5,793 bases of DNA from Ignavibacteriales bacterium (GCA_016207985.1 JACQYX010000124.1:1-5793); one strand, 5' to 3'. Shown: positions 1-5,793, numbered from the stretch's first letter. Notes: generated from the sequence alone by a model not told the origin. A program made the numbers and translations.

Positions 1-462
1 AAGATATGGTCGGATTAAAATCATCGAAGCTCCGGTCGTGCCGAGGAAGTTGGATGTAACCGCTCCTATGCCAAGCAGCGTAACATTCGCTATCGGTGTA
101 GACTTGCCTTTGATACGAATGTGAATTCCTCCTGAGACTACAAAGAGCGAACCGATGAGAATGATAAAGCTGAGGTATTCTATGCCCGTGTGCAGTATAC
201 GACCCGAATTCTGCAAGAAAAATACGTAATAAACAACCGAAATTGCCCCTAAAACGACTGAAACATGTGGATAGTACTTCTCCCACCAATGACGGTTTAT
301 GAAGGGTATAATCGCAATTGAAAGCAATAATAAGACAAACGGAAAAATCATCAAGGGATTGACAGGAACAACCTCATATCCTTCATTAGCAAAGGCAGAA
401 ATCGTTCCTAACAAGGTCAATGTGAGTACGATGAGAAATCGTCTTAGGACAAGATGCTTCAT
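1..462 (-). CDS. nhaD: NhaD-type Na+/H+ antiporter (ArsB/NhaD, CitMHS-like), N-terminal part
   Basis: The first 154 codons of an integral membrane ion transporter; the gene runs off the left edge. Residues 1-26 look like a cleavable signal peptide (basic MKHLVLRR, hydrophobic stretch, then AFA before Asn-Glu). Hydrophobic segments follow at about 37-54, 67-83 and 95-111. Residues 120-154 (SNFLGTTGAS, then MILIRPYL) match the conserved GTTGAS-x-LIRP block that I know from the NhaD branch of the ArsB/NhaD superfamily, which exchanges Na+ (or Li+) for H+. This is not NuoN, although it occupies the usual nuoN position after nuoM: it has none of the NuoL/M/N core motifs. Its ATG overlaps the nuoM stop as ATGA (459-462), which fixes the start and implies translational coupling. 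The family call is good; ion specificity is inferred. Other superfamily members (citrate or arsenite transporters) remain possible until the C-terminal part is seen. Confidence 0.82.
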   Translation of the reverse strand, partial: MKHLVLRRFLIVLTLTLLGTISAFANEGYEVVPVNPLMIFPFVLLLLSIAIIPFINRHWWEKYYPHVSVVLGAISVVYYVFFLQNSGRILHTGIEYLSFIILIGSLFVVSGGIHIRIKGKSTPIANVTLLGIGAVTSNFLGTTGASMILIRPYL

Positions 463-2018
463 TTTACTTGAGCGTTTATTGAAACGCCTGATTGCTCTGA
501 AGTTGCTAAACGCGGAAGTGGTTTTTGTGTTAAAGTTGAAACGATTTGTTTTGTTGTCGATGCAGATTGTTTGAGGAATGTATTCGGATAAACTCCGATC
601 CAAACAATAAACACTAACACGGGAACGAGAACAGCTATCTCACGTTTCGAAAGATCGAGAAGATTATTGTTGAGAGGATTTGTGATTTTACCAAATATCA
701 CTCGCTGATACATCCACAATAGGTAAACTGCTGCGAAGATAACTCCGGTTGCCGCAAAGATTGTGAACCATTGGCTTAAGAATGGTGATCGGAAAGAACC
801 AAGAAGAATTAGAAACTCTCCAACGAATCCATTGAGTCCCGGTAATCCAATTGATGACAGCGATACAATCATGAAGAAAGTCGAAAAGAGTGGCATAACC
901 TTAGCTAATCCACCGAACTCGACAATCTCACGTGTATGCCTGCGTTCGTAAATCATTCCAACAATTAAAAAGAGAGCTCCAGTTGATAATCCATGATTGA
1001 CCATCTGTATGATCGCGCCCTGGATGCCTTCTTCGGTGAGAGCAAAAATTCCAAGCACAACAAAACCCAAATGACTGACTGATGAATACGCAACGAGCTT
1101 TTTTATATCTGTTTGAACCATTGAGACAAGCGCGCCATAAATTATACCAATGACAGCGAGCGAAGCCATGTATGGCATGAATTCCATAGTTGCCTGGGGA
1201 AACAGCGGGATTGAAAAACGAAGTAGACCGTACGTTCCCATTTTCAAGAGAACACCTGCGAGAATTACACTTCCAGCGGTTGGTGCTTCAACGTGTGCAT
1301 CGGGTAACCATGTATGGAATGGGAATAATGGAACCTTGATTGCAAAGCTGAGAGTGAATGCAAGAAACATCCACGACTGAATCGTCACCGGAATTGTTGG
1401 ACCGATGTTATAAAGCTGCATCAAATCGGTTGTGAATTGTCCATTCGGTTGTGTAGACGCGTAATATCCGAGCCAGATAATCGCGACGAGCATCAATAAG
1501 CTGCCAAACATTGTGTAGATGAAGAATTTTATAGCGGCATAAATTCTATTCCCTCCACCCCACACACCGATGATGAAGTACATCGGGATCAACATTGCTT
1601 CCCAGAAAACATAGAAGAGGAACATATCTAATGCGCTAAAAACGCCAAGCATTCCAACTTCGAGGAAGAGCATCATGATGGTATATTCCTTTACACGCTT
1701 TTCGATAGATTTCCAGGAAGAGAGCAATGCGATTGGTGTTAGGAATGTTGTCAACATTACAAGGAGTAGCGATAGCCCATCAATGCCCACGTTGTAAGAG
1801 ATATTCAATCCAGAAATCCAGAGAACTTTATGTTGGAATTGAATACCCGGATTGGCTGCATCGAATCCAATGTACAATAACAACGAGAGTATAAACGTTA
1901 GTACGCTCATAGCCATTCCAAAAACTTTAATCGCTGTTACTTTTTTGCGATCATAGAAAAAGATCAATATCCCGCCGACAAGCGGAAGAAAAATTGTATA
2001 TGTGAGAAGATTAGACAT
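459..2018 (-). CDS. nuoM: NADH-quinone oxidoreductase subunit M (complex I)
   Basis: A full-length antiporter-like subunit of the complex I membrane arm, about 14 membrane helices, 519 residues from the chosen start. NuoM drives proton movement coupled to NADH oxidation and quinone reduction. The expected residues are present: Glu140 in the FYVFWEAMLIPMY helix, Lys228 in FAIKVPLFPFHTWLPDAH, Lys259 in GVLLKMGTYG, and Glu401 in GLNGFVGEF. These correspond to the E. coli NuoM residues usually numbered E144, K234, K265 and E407. The open frame reaches back to an ATG at 2069, but those 17 extra codons lie partly in a REP-like repeat and are hydrophilic and basic. The family normally begins just before the first membrane helix, so I start at MSNLLTYTIF (2018). 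Only a weak purine-rich stretch (AAAGAG) precedes it. The 3' end overlaps the antiporter gene by ATGA. The gap to nuoL is 91 bp, mostly repeat. Confidence 0.95.
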   Translation of the reverse strand: MSNLLTYTIFLPLVGGILIFFYDRKKVTAIKVFGMAMSVLTFILSLLLYIGFDAANPGIQFQHKVLWISGLNISYNVGIDGLSLLLVMLTTFLTPIALLSSWKSIEKRVKEYTIMMLFLEVGMLGVFSALDMFLFYVFWEAMLIPMYFIIGVWGGGNRIYAAIKFFIYTMFGSLLMLVAIIWLGYYASTQPNGQFTTDLMQLYNIGPTIPVTIQSWMFLAFTLSFAIKVPLFPFHTWLPDAHVEAPTAGSVILAGVLLKMGTYGLLRFSIPLFPQATMEFMPYMASLAVIGIIYGALVSMVQTDIKKLVAYSSVSHLGFVVLGIFALTEEGIQGAIIQMVNHGLSTGALFLIVGMIYERRHTREIVEFGGLAKVMPLFSTFFMIVSLSSIGLPGLNGFVGEFLILLGSFRSPFLSQWFTIFAATGVIFAAVYLLWMYQRVIFGKITNPLNNNLLDLSKREIAVLVPVLVFIVWIGVYPNTFLKQSASTTKQIVSTLTQKPLPRLATSEQSGVSINAQVK

Positions 2019-2042
2019 TAAACTCTTTATTAAATTTTTATT

Positions 2043-2108
2043 TACCCTCTCCTTGTCACAACGTGACATCCCTCTCCCAATTTGGGAGATGGATTATAGG
2101 GTGAGGGT
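2043..2108. repeat. REP/MITE-like palindromic repeat between nuoL and nuoM
   Basis: A compact block of nested inverted repeats fills most of the nuoL-nuoM gap. An outer pair (ACCCTC at 2044-2049, GAGGGT at 2103-2108) encloses two hairpins. One is TGTCAC/GTGACA (2054-2059 and 2063-2068, 3-nt loop). The other is TCTCCCAA/TTGGGAGA (2073-2080 and 2082-2089, a single central base). The GC-rich CCCTCTCC / GGGTGAGGG flavour differs from the AT-rich surrounding sequence. It is the type of dispersed, non-coding palindromic repeat seen at intergenic sites in many bacterial genomes. No T-run follows either hairpin on the minus strand, so it is unlikely to be a classical terminator, though the hairpins could affect mRNA stability between nuoL and nuoM. 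Being dispersed in the genome is an inference; only one copy is in the window. Confidence 0.7.
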
Positions 2109-2109
2109 T

Positions 2110-3897
2110 TCATCTGAATATCAATATTCCTAAAATTATAATTATTCCTACAACAAACACCATTGCATAGTTCTGCACAGCACCGAATTGAATTTTTCGC
2201 ATCCCACTACTTACCCAGGCAGTTAACTTTGCTGAGCCGTTCACAATTCCATCGATTATCCCGACATCGAATCCTTTCCACAGCAGTTTATCGGAACCTT
2301 TAACGATTGGTGTCACTACAGTAGTATCGTAAACTTCATCAACGAAATATTTATTCCACAACAACTTGTGCATACTTCTGAATGATGCCGCATACTTCTC
2401 TACCATCTCGGGCTTTTGCAGATATAACTTCCGGGCAAAATATATTCCTGCAACACCTACAAGCACTGAGAGAATCATCAATATATATTCAGCAGTTAAG
2501 CTTGAATGATGACCGCTTGCTAAATGTAAATTAGCTCGTTCAAAAACTGGCTCGAGCCATTGCTCGATTGCATTACCACCACCAAGTGCATGTGGGATTC
2601 CAACAAATCCACCGATGACAGAAAGCACGGCGAGAATTATCAACGGCACAGTCATAACTTTTGGCGCTTCATGTGGATGTTTATCGTGCGACCAGCGTTC
2701 TTTTCCTTCAAAGGTTAACGAGACAAGTCGGAACATGTAGAATGCAGTTAATCCAGCGGTTATCCAACCGAGTATAAAATATATTACAGAACCTTCGGAG
2801 AATGCTTTCCATAATATCTCATCCTTACTGAAGAAACCGGAAAGAGGTGGAATCCCGGCGATTGCTAAAGCTGCTATAAAAAATGTCATATATGTTGTCG
2901 GCATCTTTGATTTAAGTCCACCCATATTTTGGATGTCTTGTTCTTCGTGTATAGCATGGATGACTGCGCCGGCACCAAGGAATAAAAGTGCCTTGAAGAA
3001 AGCATGAGTCATGACATGGAATATTCCTGATGCAAACGCACCTACACCGAGACCGAGGAACATGTATCCAAGCTGACTGATAGTTGAGTATGCAAGAATT
3101 TTTTTAATATCATTCTGTACCAATCCCATTGTTGCCGCAAAGAATGCAGTCGCAATTCCAATGATTGCAACAATCTCCATAGAAGCTGGTGCAAGAGCAT
3201 AGAGAACCGAACATCGTGCAACCATATACACGCCGGCTGTTACCATAGTTGCAGCATGGATAAGAGCGCTCACGGGTGTTGGACCTGCCATCGCATCCGG
3301 CAGCCAAACAAAGAGAGGAATCTGTGCCGATTTCCCTGTTGCACCAAGAAATAATAATAACGTAATCCAAAACATTGTCTGATCACCAGACATGGTAACT
3401 GCGGATGCACGGCTAAAGACATCTTCAAATGTTAAACTTCCAAACAGTTTGAAGATTAGGAACATAGCAATCAGGAAACCAAAATCTCCTATTCGATTTA
3501 CGATAAATGCTTTCTTCGCAGCATCACTGGTTGTTGCTTCACCCGGTTTGTATCCGCCGGTATCAAATTTCTTATCATGCCAGAAGCCGATAAGAAGGTA
3601 TGAACAAAGTCCAACTCCCTCCCAGCCAAGGAACATGAGAAGAAAATTATCTGCAAGCACGAGATTCAACATCATGAAGATGAATAAATTCAGGTATGCA
3701 AAGAATCTCCAGAATCCCTTATCTCCGTGCATGTAACCTATTGAATAGACATGAATCAGGAAACCAACTCCTGTAACAATCAGCGTCATCAATATAGAAA
3801 GCTGGTCAACCTGATAAGCTGCGCTGATAGATAGCGAGCCGGCAGCAATCCAACTAAATATTGTAACGATGTGTATGTAGGGAGCGAATTGGATCAT
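2110..3897 (-). CDS. nuoL: NADH-quinone oxidoreductase subunit L (complex I), missing its N-terminus
   Basis: The distal antiporter-like subunit of complex I, 595 residues as readable here. Conserved parts: VTGVGFLIHVYSIGYM (41-56), GWEGVGLCSYLLIGF with Glu93, GKSAQIPLFVWLPDAM with Lys189, PTPVSALIHAATMVTAGVY (206-224), HAFFKALLF with Lys302, and GFFSKDEIL with Lys358. These match E. coli E144, K229, K342 and K399. The C-terminal lateral helix region and anchor helix (RKIQFGAVQNYAMVF) are intact. Glu93 aligns to E144, so about 51 residues, holding the first two membrane helices, are absent. An in-frame TGA lies five codons before the first ATG, so the frame cannot be extended, and the ATG itself lies in the repeat edge of the upstream four-helix-bundle element. 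No clear Shine-Dalgarno sequence precedes it. The gene is therefore 5'-truncated, either really (by insertion with deletion) or through misassembly. Subunit identity is certain; whether a working protein is made is not. Confidence 0.93.
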   Translation of the reverse strand: MIQFAPYIHIVTIFSWIAAGSLSISAAYQVDQLSILMTLIVTGVGFLIHVYSIGYMHGDKGFWRFFAYLNLFIFMMLNLVLADNFLLMFLGWEGVGLCSYLLIGFWHDKKFDTGGYKPGEATTSDAAKKAFIVNRIGDFGFLIAMFLIFKLFGSLTFEDVFSRASAVTMSGDQTMFWITLLLFLGATGKSAQIPLFVWLPDAMAGPTPVSALIHAATMVTAGVYMVARCSVLYALAPASMEIVAIIGIATAFFAATMGLVQNDIKKILAYSTISQLGYMFLGLGVGAFASGIFHVMTHAFFKALLFLGAGAVIHAIHEEQDIQNMGGLKSKMPTTYMTFFIAALAIAGIPPLSGFFSKDEILWKAFSEGSVIYFILGWITAGLTAFYMFRLVSLTFEGKERWSHDKHPHEAPKVMTVPLIILAVLSVIGGFVGIPHALGGGNAIEQWLEPVFERANLHLASGHHSSLTAEYILMILSVLVGVAGIYFARKLYLQKPEMVEKYAASFRSMHKLLWNKYFVDEVYDTTVVTPIVKGSDKLLWKGFDVGIIDGIVNGSAKLTAWVSSGMRKIQFGAVQNYAMVFVVGIIIILGILIFR

Positions 3898-3939
3898 TTG
3901 ATCATTTTTTCATTGAATCATTTAGTCATTGAATCATTT
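3892..3939. repeat. short repeat cluster at the nuoL-side end of the four-helix-bundle element
   Basis: Two direct copies of TCATTGAATCATTT (3910-3923 and 3926-3939, period 16) are followed toward nuoL by two copies of GATCATTT (3892-3899 and 3900-3907). The unit ATTGAATCATT (3912-3922, 3928-3938) recurs in inverted orientation on the other side of the gene at 4327-4337, so the cluster acts as one terminal inverted repeat. It encodes the last residues and stop of the four-helix-bundle protein and also provides the ATG from which nuoL is now read (3895-3897). Confidence 0.8.
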
Positions 3940-4298
3940 TTCTTCCTGATACCTTTTGCGGTATATTGGGAAGCGGCGAAGATGGCTAATAATTCATTCG
4001 CTTCTTGCAATATGTTACTCATTTTTTCTTTCTTAATAATTTTAGTATCAATTAGTAGCTCTAACCAAAGAACGGTCTCATCAGTTTCTTCAACTACAGT
4101 TCCCATTTTTGAAATAAATTCGACTTTTGATCTTGCCCGACACGCGGCACGATAATTTGATGCTATCGATGTACCGGATCGAAGAATTTGCTTTCCGATA
4201 GTCCTCGCCTCATCTGTCCGGGGCAGAGATCGAAAGAGATTCACGATTCTAATCGCAAATTGCTTTGTTCTCTCCTTTAATTGTTCTGCTTGTGTCAT
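3918..4298 (-). CDS. four-helix-bundle protein (23S rRNA intervening-sequence protein family)
   Basis: A 126-residue soluble, mostly helical protein of the family first found in intervening sequences of 23S rRNA genes (Pfam 23S_rRNA_IVP; TIGR02436). Four amphipathic helices can be read at roughly 3-25, 28-55, 57-87 and 89-115. The family core is clear: RSLPRTDEA (23-31), RSGTSIASNYRAA (40-52), KVEFISKMGTVVEETDET (58-75), LWLELLID (77-84) and EANELLAIFAAS (99-110). The molecular role of free-standing members is not established; a relative (Avd) binds RNA and reverse transcriptase in diversity-generating retroelements, but no such system is present here. The gene lies in the operon's direction, 45 bp after nuoK and 20 bp before nuoL. 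The C-terminal residues NDSMTK and the stop are encoded by the flanking repeat, so the tail may vary between copies. It has no evident connection with complex I and looks like an intruder. Confidence 0.92.
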   Translation of the reverse strand: MTQAEQLKERTKQFAIRIVNLFRSLPRTDEARTIGKQILRSGTSIASNYRAACRARSKVEFISKMGTVVEETDETVLWLELLIDTKIIKKEKMSNILQEANELLAIFAASQYTAKGIRKKNDSMTK

Positions 4299-4340
4299 AA
4301 TTCAATTCTTCAATGAATCAATCATCAATGATTCAATCAT
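4299..4340. repeat. short repeat cluster at the nuoK-side end of the four-helix-bundle element
   Basis: This 42-bp stretch consists of AATGATTCAAT (4327-4337), the inverse complement of the unit at 3912-3922 and 3928-3938, plus related pieces such as CAATGAATCAATCAT (4311-4325). ATGATTCAATCAT (4328-4340) is itself a near-perfect palindrome around a central base. The cluster begins 3 bp after the nuoK stop codon and runs to the ATG of the four-helix-bundle gene, leaving no room for any leftover of the nuoL 5' end. Confidence 0.75.
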
Positions 4341-4343
4341 ATA

Positions 4344-4664
4344 TCACCACTTCATAATATTAATTTCATCAATATTCACTGTCATCTTGTTGCGGAAGAG
4401 AGCGATGATGATTGCCAGTCCAACGGCGGCTTCTGCTGCCGCAACTGCCATTACGAAAAACACAAGTATCTGTCCGGTCGCATTTCCATGAAATGCTGAG
4501 AATGCTACTAACGTGAGATTCACCGAATTCAACATCAACTCTATGCACATGAATACAATAATTGCATTACGTCTTGTCAGTACACCGACAACTCCTATCG
4601 AGAACATGATTGCGCTCAGTGCCAAGTAATAATTCAACGGGATTTCTGTTAAATTGAAGTTCAT
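4344..4664 (-). CDS. nuoK: NADH-quinone oxidoreductase subunit K (complex I)
   Basis: A small three-helix membrane subunit of complex I, 106 residues, close to the family's usual 100 or so. It forms part of the proton path between the quinone site and the antiporter-like subunits. Hydrophobic helices fall at about 12-28, 33-56 and 66-90. The family signatures are present: [20 protein letters not shown] (16-35), Glu42 in [12 protein letters not shown], and Glu78 in [12 protein letters not shown]. These match the two membrane glutamates E36 and E72 of E. coli NuoK. The start ATG overlaps the nuoJ stop as ATGA (4661-4664), supporting both the start and coupled translation. Downstream, where nuoL should follow directly, a foreign-looking repeat-flanked gene begins 3 bp past the stop. 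Confidence 0.96.
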   Translation of the reverse strand: MNFNLTEIPLNYYLALSAIMFSIGVVGVLTRRNAIIVFMCIELMLNSVNLTLVAFSAFHGNATGQILVFFVMAVAAAEAAVGLAIIIALFRNKMTVNIDEINIMKW

Positions 4665-5173
4665 TGGAATTTTTTCTTAGCCAATACTATAACACCAACT
4701 ATCGCCGCCAGAAGCAGCAGGGAAGTAATTTCAAAAGGTAAAATGAATTCTGTGTATAACGATTTACCGATAGATTCGACCGTACCAATCTCTACTGCTC
4801 TTGGATGCATAGAAGAAAAACCATATCCAAGAGGTAATCCTAATCCAATCATGATTTCCAGCAAAACAATCCCCGATAAAACATAAGCTATCGTTTTTTT
4901 AAAATTCATTTTTTCGGTAAGCCGACTTTCATCGCCCAAATTTAAAAGCATAATTACAAAGAGAAACAACACCATTATCGCACCTGCATATACGAGGATT
5001 TGTATAATTGCAATGAACTGAGCATGAAGGATAAGATAGATGAGAGCAAGGCAGAAAAAGTTCACAATCAAGAACAGCACACTCTTGATTGGGTTGCGTT
5101 GAGTTATCATCAATATCGCTGAAACTACAGCAGATACAGCTATGAAGAAGAAAAAGATTACTTCAAAATTCAT
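4661..5173 (-). CDS. nuoJ: NADH-quinone oxidoreductase subunit J (complex I)
   Basis: A five-helix membrane subunit of complex I, 170 residues, normal for bacterial NuoJ. The start [19 protein letters not shown] leads straight into the first membrane helix. [15 protein letters not shown] (22-36) and the hallmark third helix [16 protein letters not shown] (57-72) with Tyr62 are conserved; this helix takes part in the conformational coupling of quinone reduction to proton pumping. Later hydrophobic segments lie at about 94-114 and 144-166. The last residues (VLAKKKFQ) overlap the start of nuoK by ATGA. The upstream neighbour is not nuoI, as in the common operon order, but an unrelated beta-barrel gene 57 bp away, so nuoJ may head a separate transcription unit or the nuo operon may be interrupted there. 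Confidence 0.95.
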   Translation of the reverse strand: MNFEVIFFFFIAVSAVVSAILMITQRNPIKSVLFLIVNFFCLALIYLILHAQFIAIIQILVYAGAIMVLFLFVIMLLNLGDESRLTEKMNFKKTIAYVLSGIVLLEIMIGLGLPLGYGFSSMHPRAVEIGTVESIGKSLYTEFILPFEITSLLLLAAIVGVIVLAKKKFQ

Positions 5174-5192
5174 TCAATGTATGGAATCTGAA

Positions 5193-5225
5193 AAAAGGTA
5201 TTTTGAAGATAAGAAAATTTCCAAC
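5193..5225 (-). promoter_or_regulatory. possible Bacteroidota-type promoter for nuoJKLM
   Basis: On the minus strand GTTG (5225-5222) is followed, after 21 bases, by TACCTTTT (5200-5193). This resembles the Bacteroidota vegetative promoter (TTTG, 19-21 bases, TAnnTTTG) with one mismatch in each box. It lies between the beta-barrel gene's stop and nuoJ, ending about 20 bp before the nuoJ ATG. In AT-rich sequence such matches arise by chance, and it overlaps a weak AT-rich hairpin, so this is only a candidate. Confidence 0.25.
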
Positions 5226-5230
5226 AATTT

Positions 5231-5731
5231 TCAAAAGAAATAATAGTGAGCACTGATTTGAGGTAAAGGTAATATTGTTCCATCCGTGAAATAGGTAAAC
5301 AATAATTCACACGAGATATAAAATGGCTCAAGTTTCCTAAGTTCACCACCGATCCCAATACCAATTCGAAAAGGTCCGGTCAGCTCATTATTATTTGATC
5401 CTTTGTAAAAGTATCCAATCGCCCCAGCGCCAAAAAATCTTGCAGTCTGCCCACGAACAAAATCGTACTGAAATTCTCCACCGATGTTATACAATGTTTT
5501 ATTATCTGCTTTTATTATCCCGGCGACAATTTGATAAGAATAATCTCCAGGAAGATGATGGCGGAAACTTAAGCCAAAACCGCTGGCTATTCCGGCAGAA
5601 AAGCCCAAACCGTAAACCGATTCTCCGATTTGTTCTGTAGCCTGCTTTGGCTCAGAAACTTGGGCATTGCTGAATGTTACTATTGATATAATCGCGATGA
5701 TTGAAATGATGAATTTCATAGTGTTCTTCAT
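5231..5731 (-). CDS. small outer-membrane beta-barrel-like protein of unknown function
   Basis: I do not recognise a specific family. From the chosen start (MKNTMKFIIS) the protein has 166 residues, with a signal peptide of about 23 residues ending SNA before Gln24, a cleavage pattern typical of Bacteroidota exported proteins. The mature part of about 143 residues is rich in Gly and aromatic residues with alternating hydrophobic and polar positions. Around eight candidate strands can be picked out, among them VYGLGFSAGIA, FGLSFRHHL, YSYQIVAGII, LYNIGGEFQYDF, RFFGAGAIGYFY, FRIGIGIGGEL and FYISCELLFTYF. It ends in an aromatic residue (AHYYFF), as outer-membrane barrels commonly do. Size and pattern fit an eight-stranded OmpX/OmpW-like barrel, by inference. 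An in-frame ATG at 5758 would add nine polar residues before the signal peptide; the 5731 start gives a normal signal peptide and has GAG a few bases upstream. It shares strand with the nuo genes but has no evident role in complex I. Confidence 0.72.
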   Translation of the reverse strand: MKNTMKFIISIIAIISIVTFSNAQVSEPKQATEQIGESVYGLGFSAGIASGFGLSFRHHLPGDYSYQIVAGIIKADNKTLYNIGGEFQYDFVRGQTARFFGAGAIGYFYKGSNNNELTGPFRIGIGIGGELRKLEPFYISCELLFTYFTDGTILPLPQISAHYYFF

Positions 5732-5793
5732 TGCTATCTCATTTTGATAAGATTCCATAATTCTATTAAACTTGGTCGTTTTCCATATGAGAG

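Larger units (their letters stand above)
3892..4340 (-). mobile_element. candidate repeat-bounded insertion carrying a four-helix-bundle gene
   Basis: About 450 bp, bounded on both sides by variations of ATTGAATCATT / AATGATTCAAT in inverted orientation and containing a single gene of the 23S rRNA IVP family. It lies exactly between nuoK and nuoL, genes that normally abut or nearly so, and the 5' end of nuoL is missing at its edge. There is no transposase, integrase or reverse transcriptase, so any mobility would have to be supplied from elsewhere or occur by recombination between dispersed copies. The boundaries are my estimate from where repeat units stop and recognisable nuo coding sequence begins. 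That it is an insertion is well supported by context; that it is an autonomous or mobilisable element is inference. Confidence 0.55.

Noticed and set aside
1..462. Reading the left-edge gene as nuoN from its position after nuoM
   Set aside because: The translation has no NuoN motifs and instead carries the GTTGAS-x-LIRP block of NhaD-type antiporters.
2019..2069. Upstream start for nuoM at 2069
   Set aside because: The added residues are hydrophilic, partly repeat-encoded and not expected in NuoM, which normally begins just ahead of its first membrane helix at the 2018 start.
2054..2089. Hairpins after nuoL as a rho-independent terminator
   Set aside because: No T-run follows either stem on the minus strand, and nuoM continues in the same direction; the structure fits a palindromic repeat better.
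3110..4155. Open frames opposite or overlapping nuoL and the four-helix-bundle gene (3392-3736 +, 3110-3370 -, 3871-4155 +)
   Set aside because: They are alternative frames of well-identified genes, with no recognisable protein features.
3918..4298. The four-helix-bundle gene as the Avd part of a diversity-generating retroelement
   Set aside because: No reverse transcriptase, template repeat or variable repeat is present in the window; the flanking repeats are short AT-rich units, not adenine-mutagenised copies.
3918..4298. The four-helix-bundle gene as an intervening sequence inside a 23S rRNA gene
   Set aside because: Both flanks are protein-coding nuo genes with no rRNA sequence.
5213..5232. 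Inverted repeat GAAAATT/AATTTTC at the end of the beta-barrel gene as a terminator
   Set aside because: A 7-bp, almost all A-T stem without a following uridine tract would be too weak; likely chance in AT-rich DNA.
5766..5793. Possible tail of another minus-strand gene (S-H-M-E-N-D-Q-V, then TAA)
   Set aside because: Only eight codons are visible before the window edge, and they match nothing I recognise, so this cannot be told from chance.

Overview
The window holds a minus-strand block of respiratory complex I (NADH:quinone oxidoreductase) membrane-arm genes. The organism is probably from the Bacteroidota/Ignavibacteriota (FCB) group. Pointers are moderate to low GC, a small secreted beta-barrel protein with a typical 'NAQ' signal cleavage site, a free-standing four-helix-bundle (23S rRNA IVP family) gene, and an NhaD-type antiporter inside the nuo operon, which I recall being described for Rhodothermus marinus. 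The taxonomic placement is inference.

Reading along the minus strand (right to left), the window starts with a small outer-membrane beta-barrel-like protein (5731-5231). After a 57-bp gap with a possible promoter come nuoJ (5173-4661) and nuoK (4664-4344), overlapping by ATGA. Next is a repeat-flanked four-helix-bundle gene (4298-3918), then nuoL (3897-2110), then a 66-bp REP-like palindromic repeat, then nuoM (2018-459). The last gene is the start of an NhaD/CitMHS-type Na+/H+ antiporter (462 to beyond position 1), overlapping nuoM by ATGA. This antiporter sits where nuoN would usually be found. No nuoN and no nuoI is visible in the window.

NuoJ, K, L and M form most of the proton-pumping membrane arm. 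L and M keep the Glu/Lys residues of their channels, and K keeps its two membrane glutamates. The coupled antiporter would exchange Na+ for H+ across the same membrane, so the operon appears to combine proton pumping with sodium handling.

The most striking point is the nuoK/nuoL junction. The reading frame of NuoL begins inside the repeat edge of the four-helix-bundle element and lacks about 50 N-terminal residues (the first two membrane helices) compared with E. coli NuoL. Nothing corresponding is left between nuoK and the inserted gene. Either an insertion with deletion has cut off the 5' end of nuoL, or the assembly is chimeric at these repeats. The rest of the window is ordinary operon sequence, with no RNA genes, CRISPR or convincing terminators seen.
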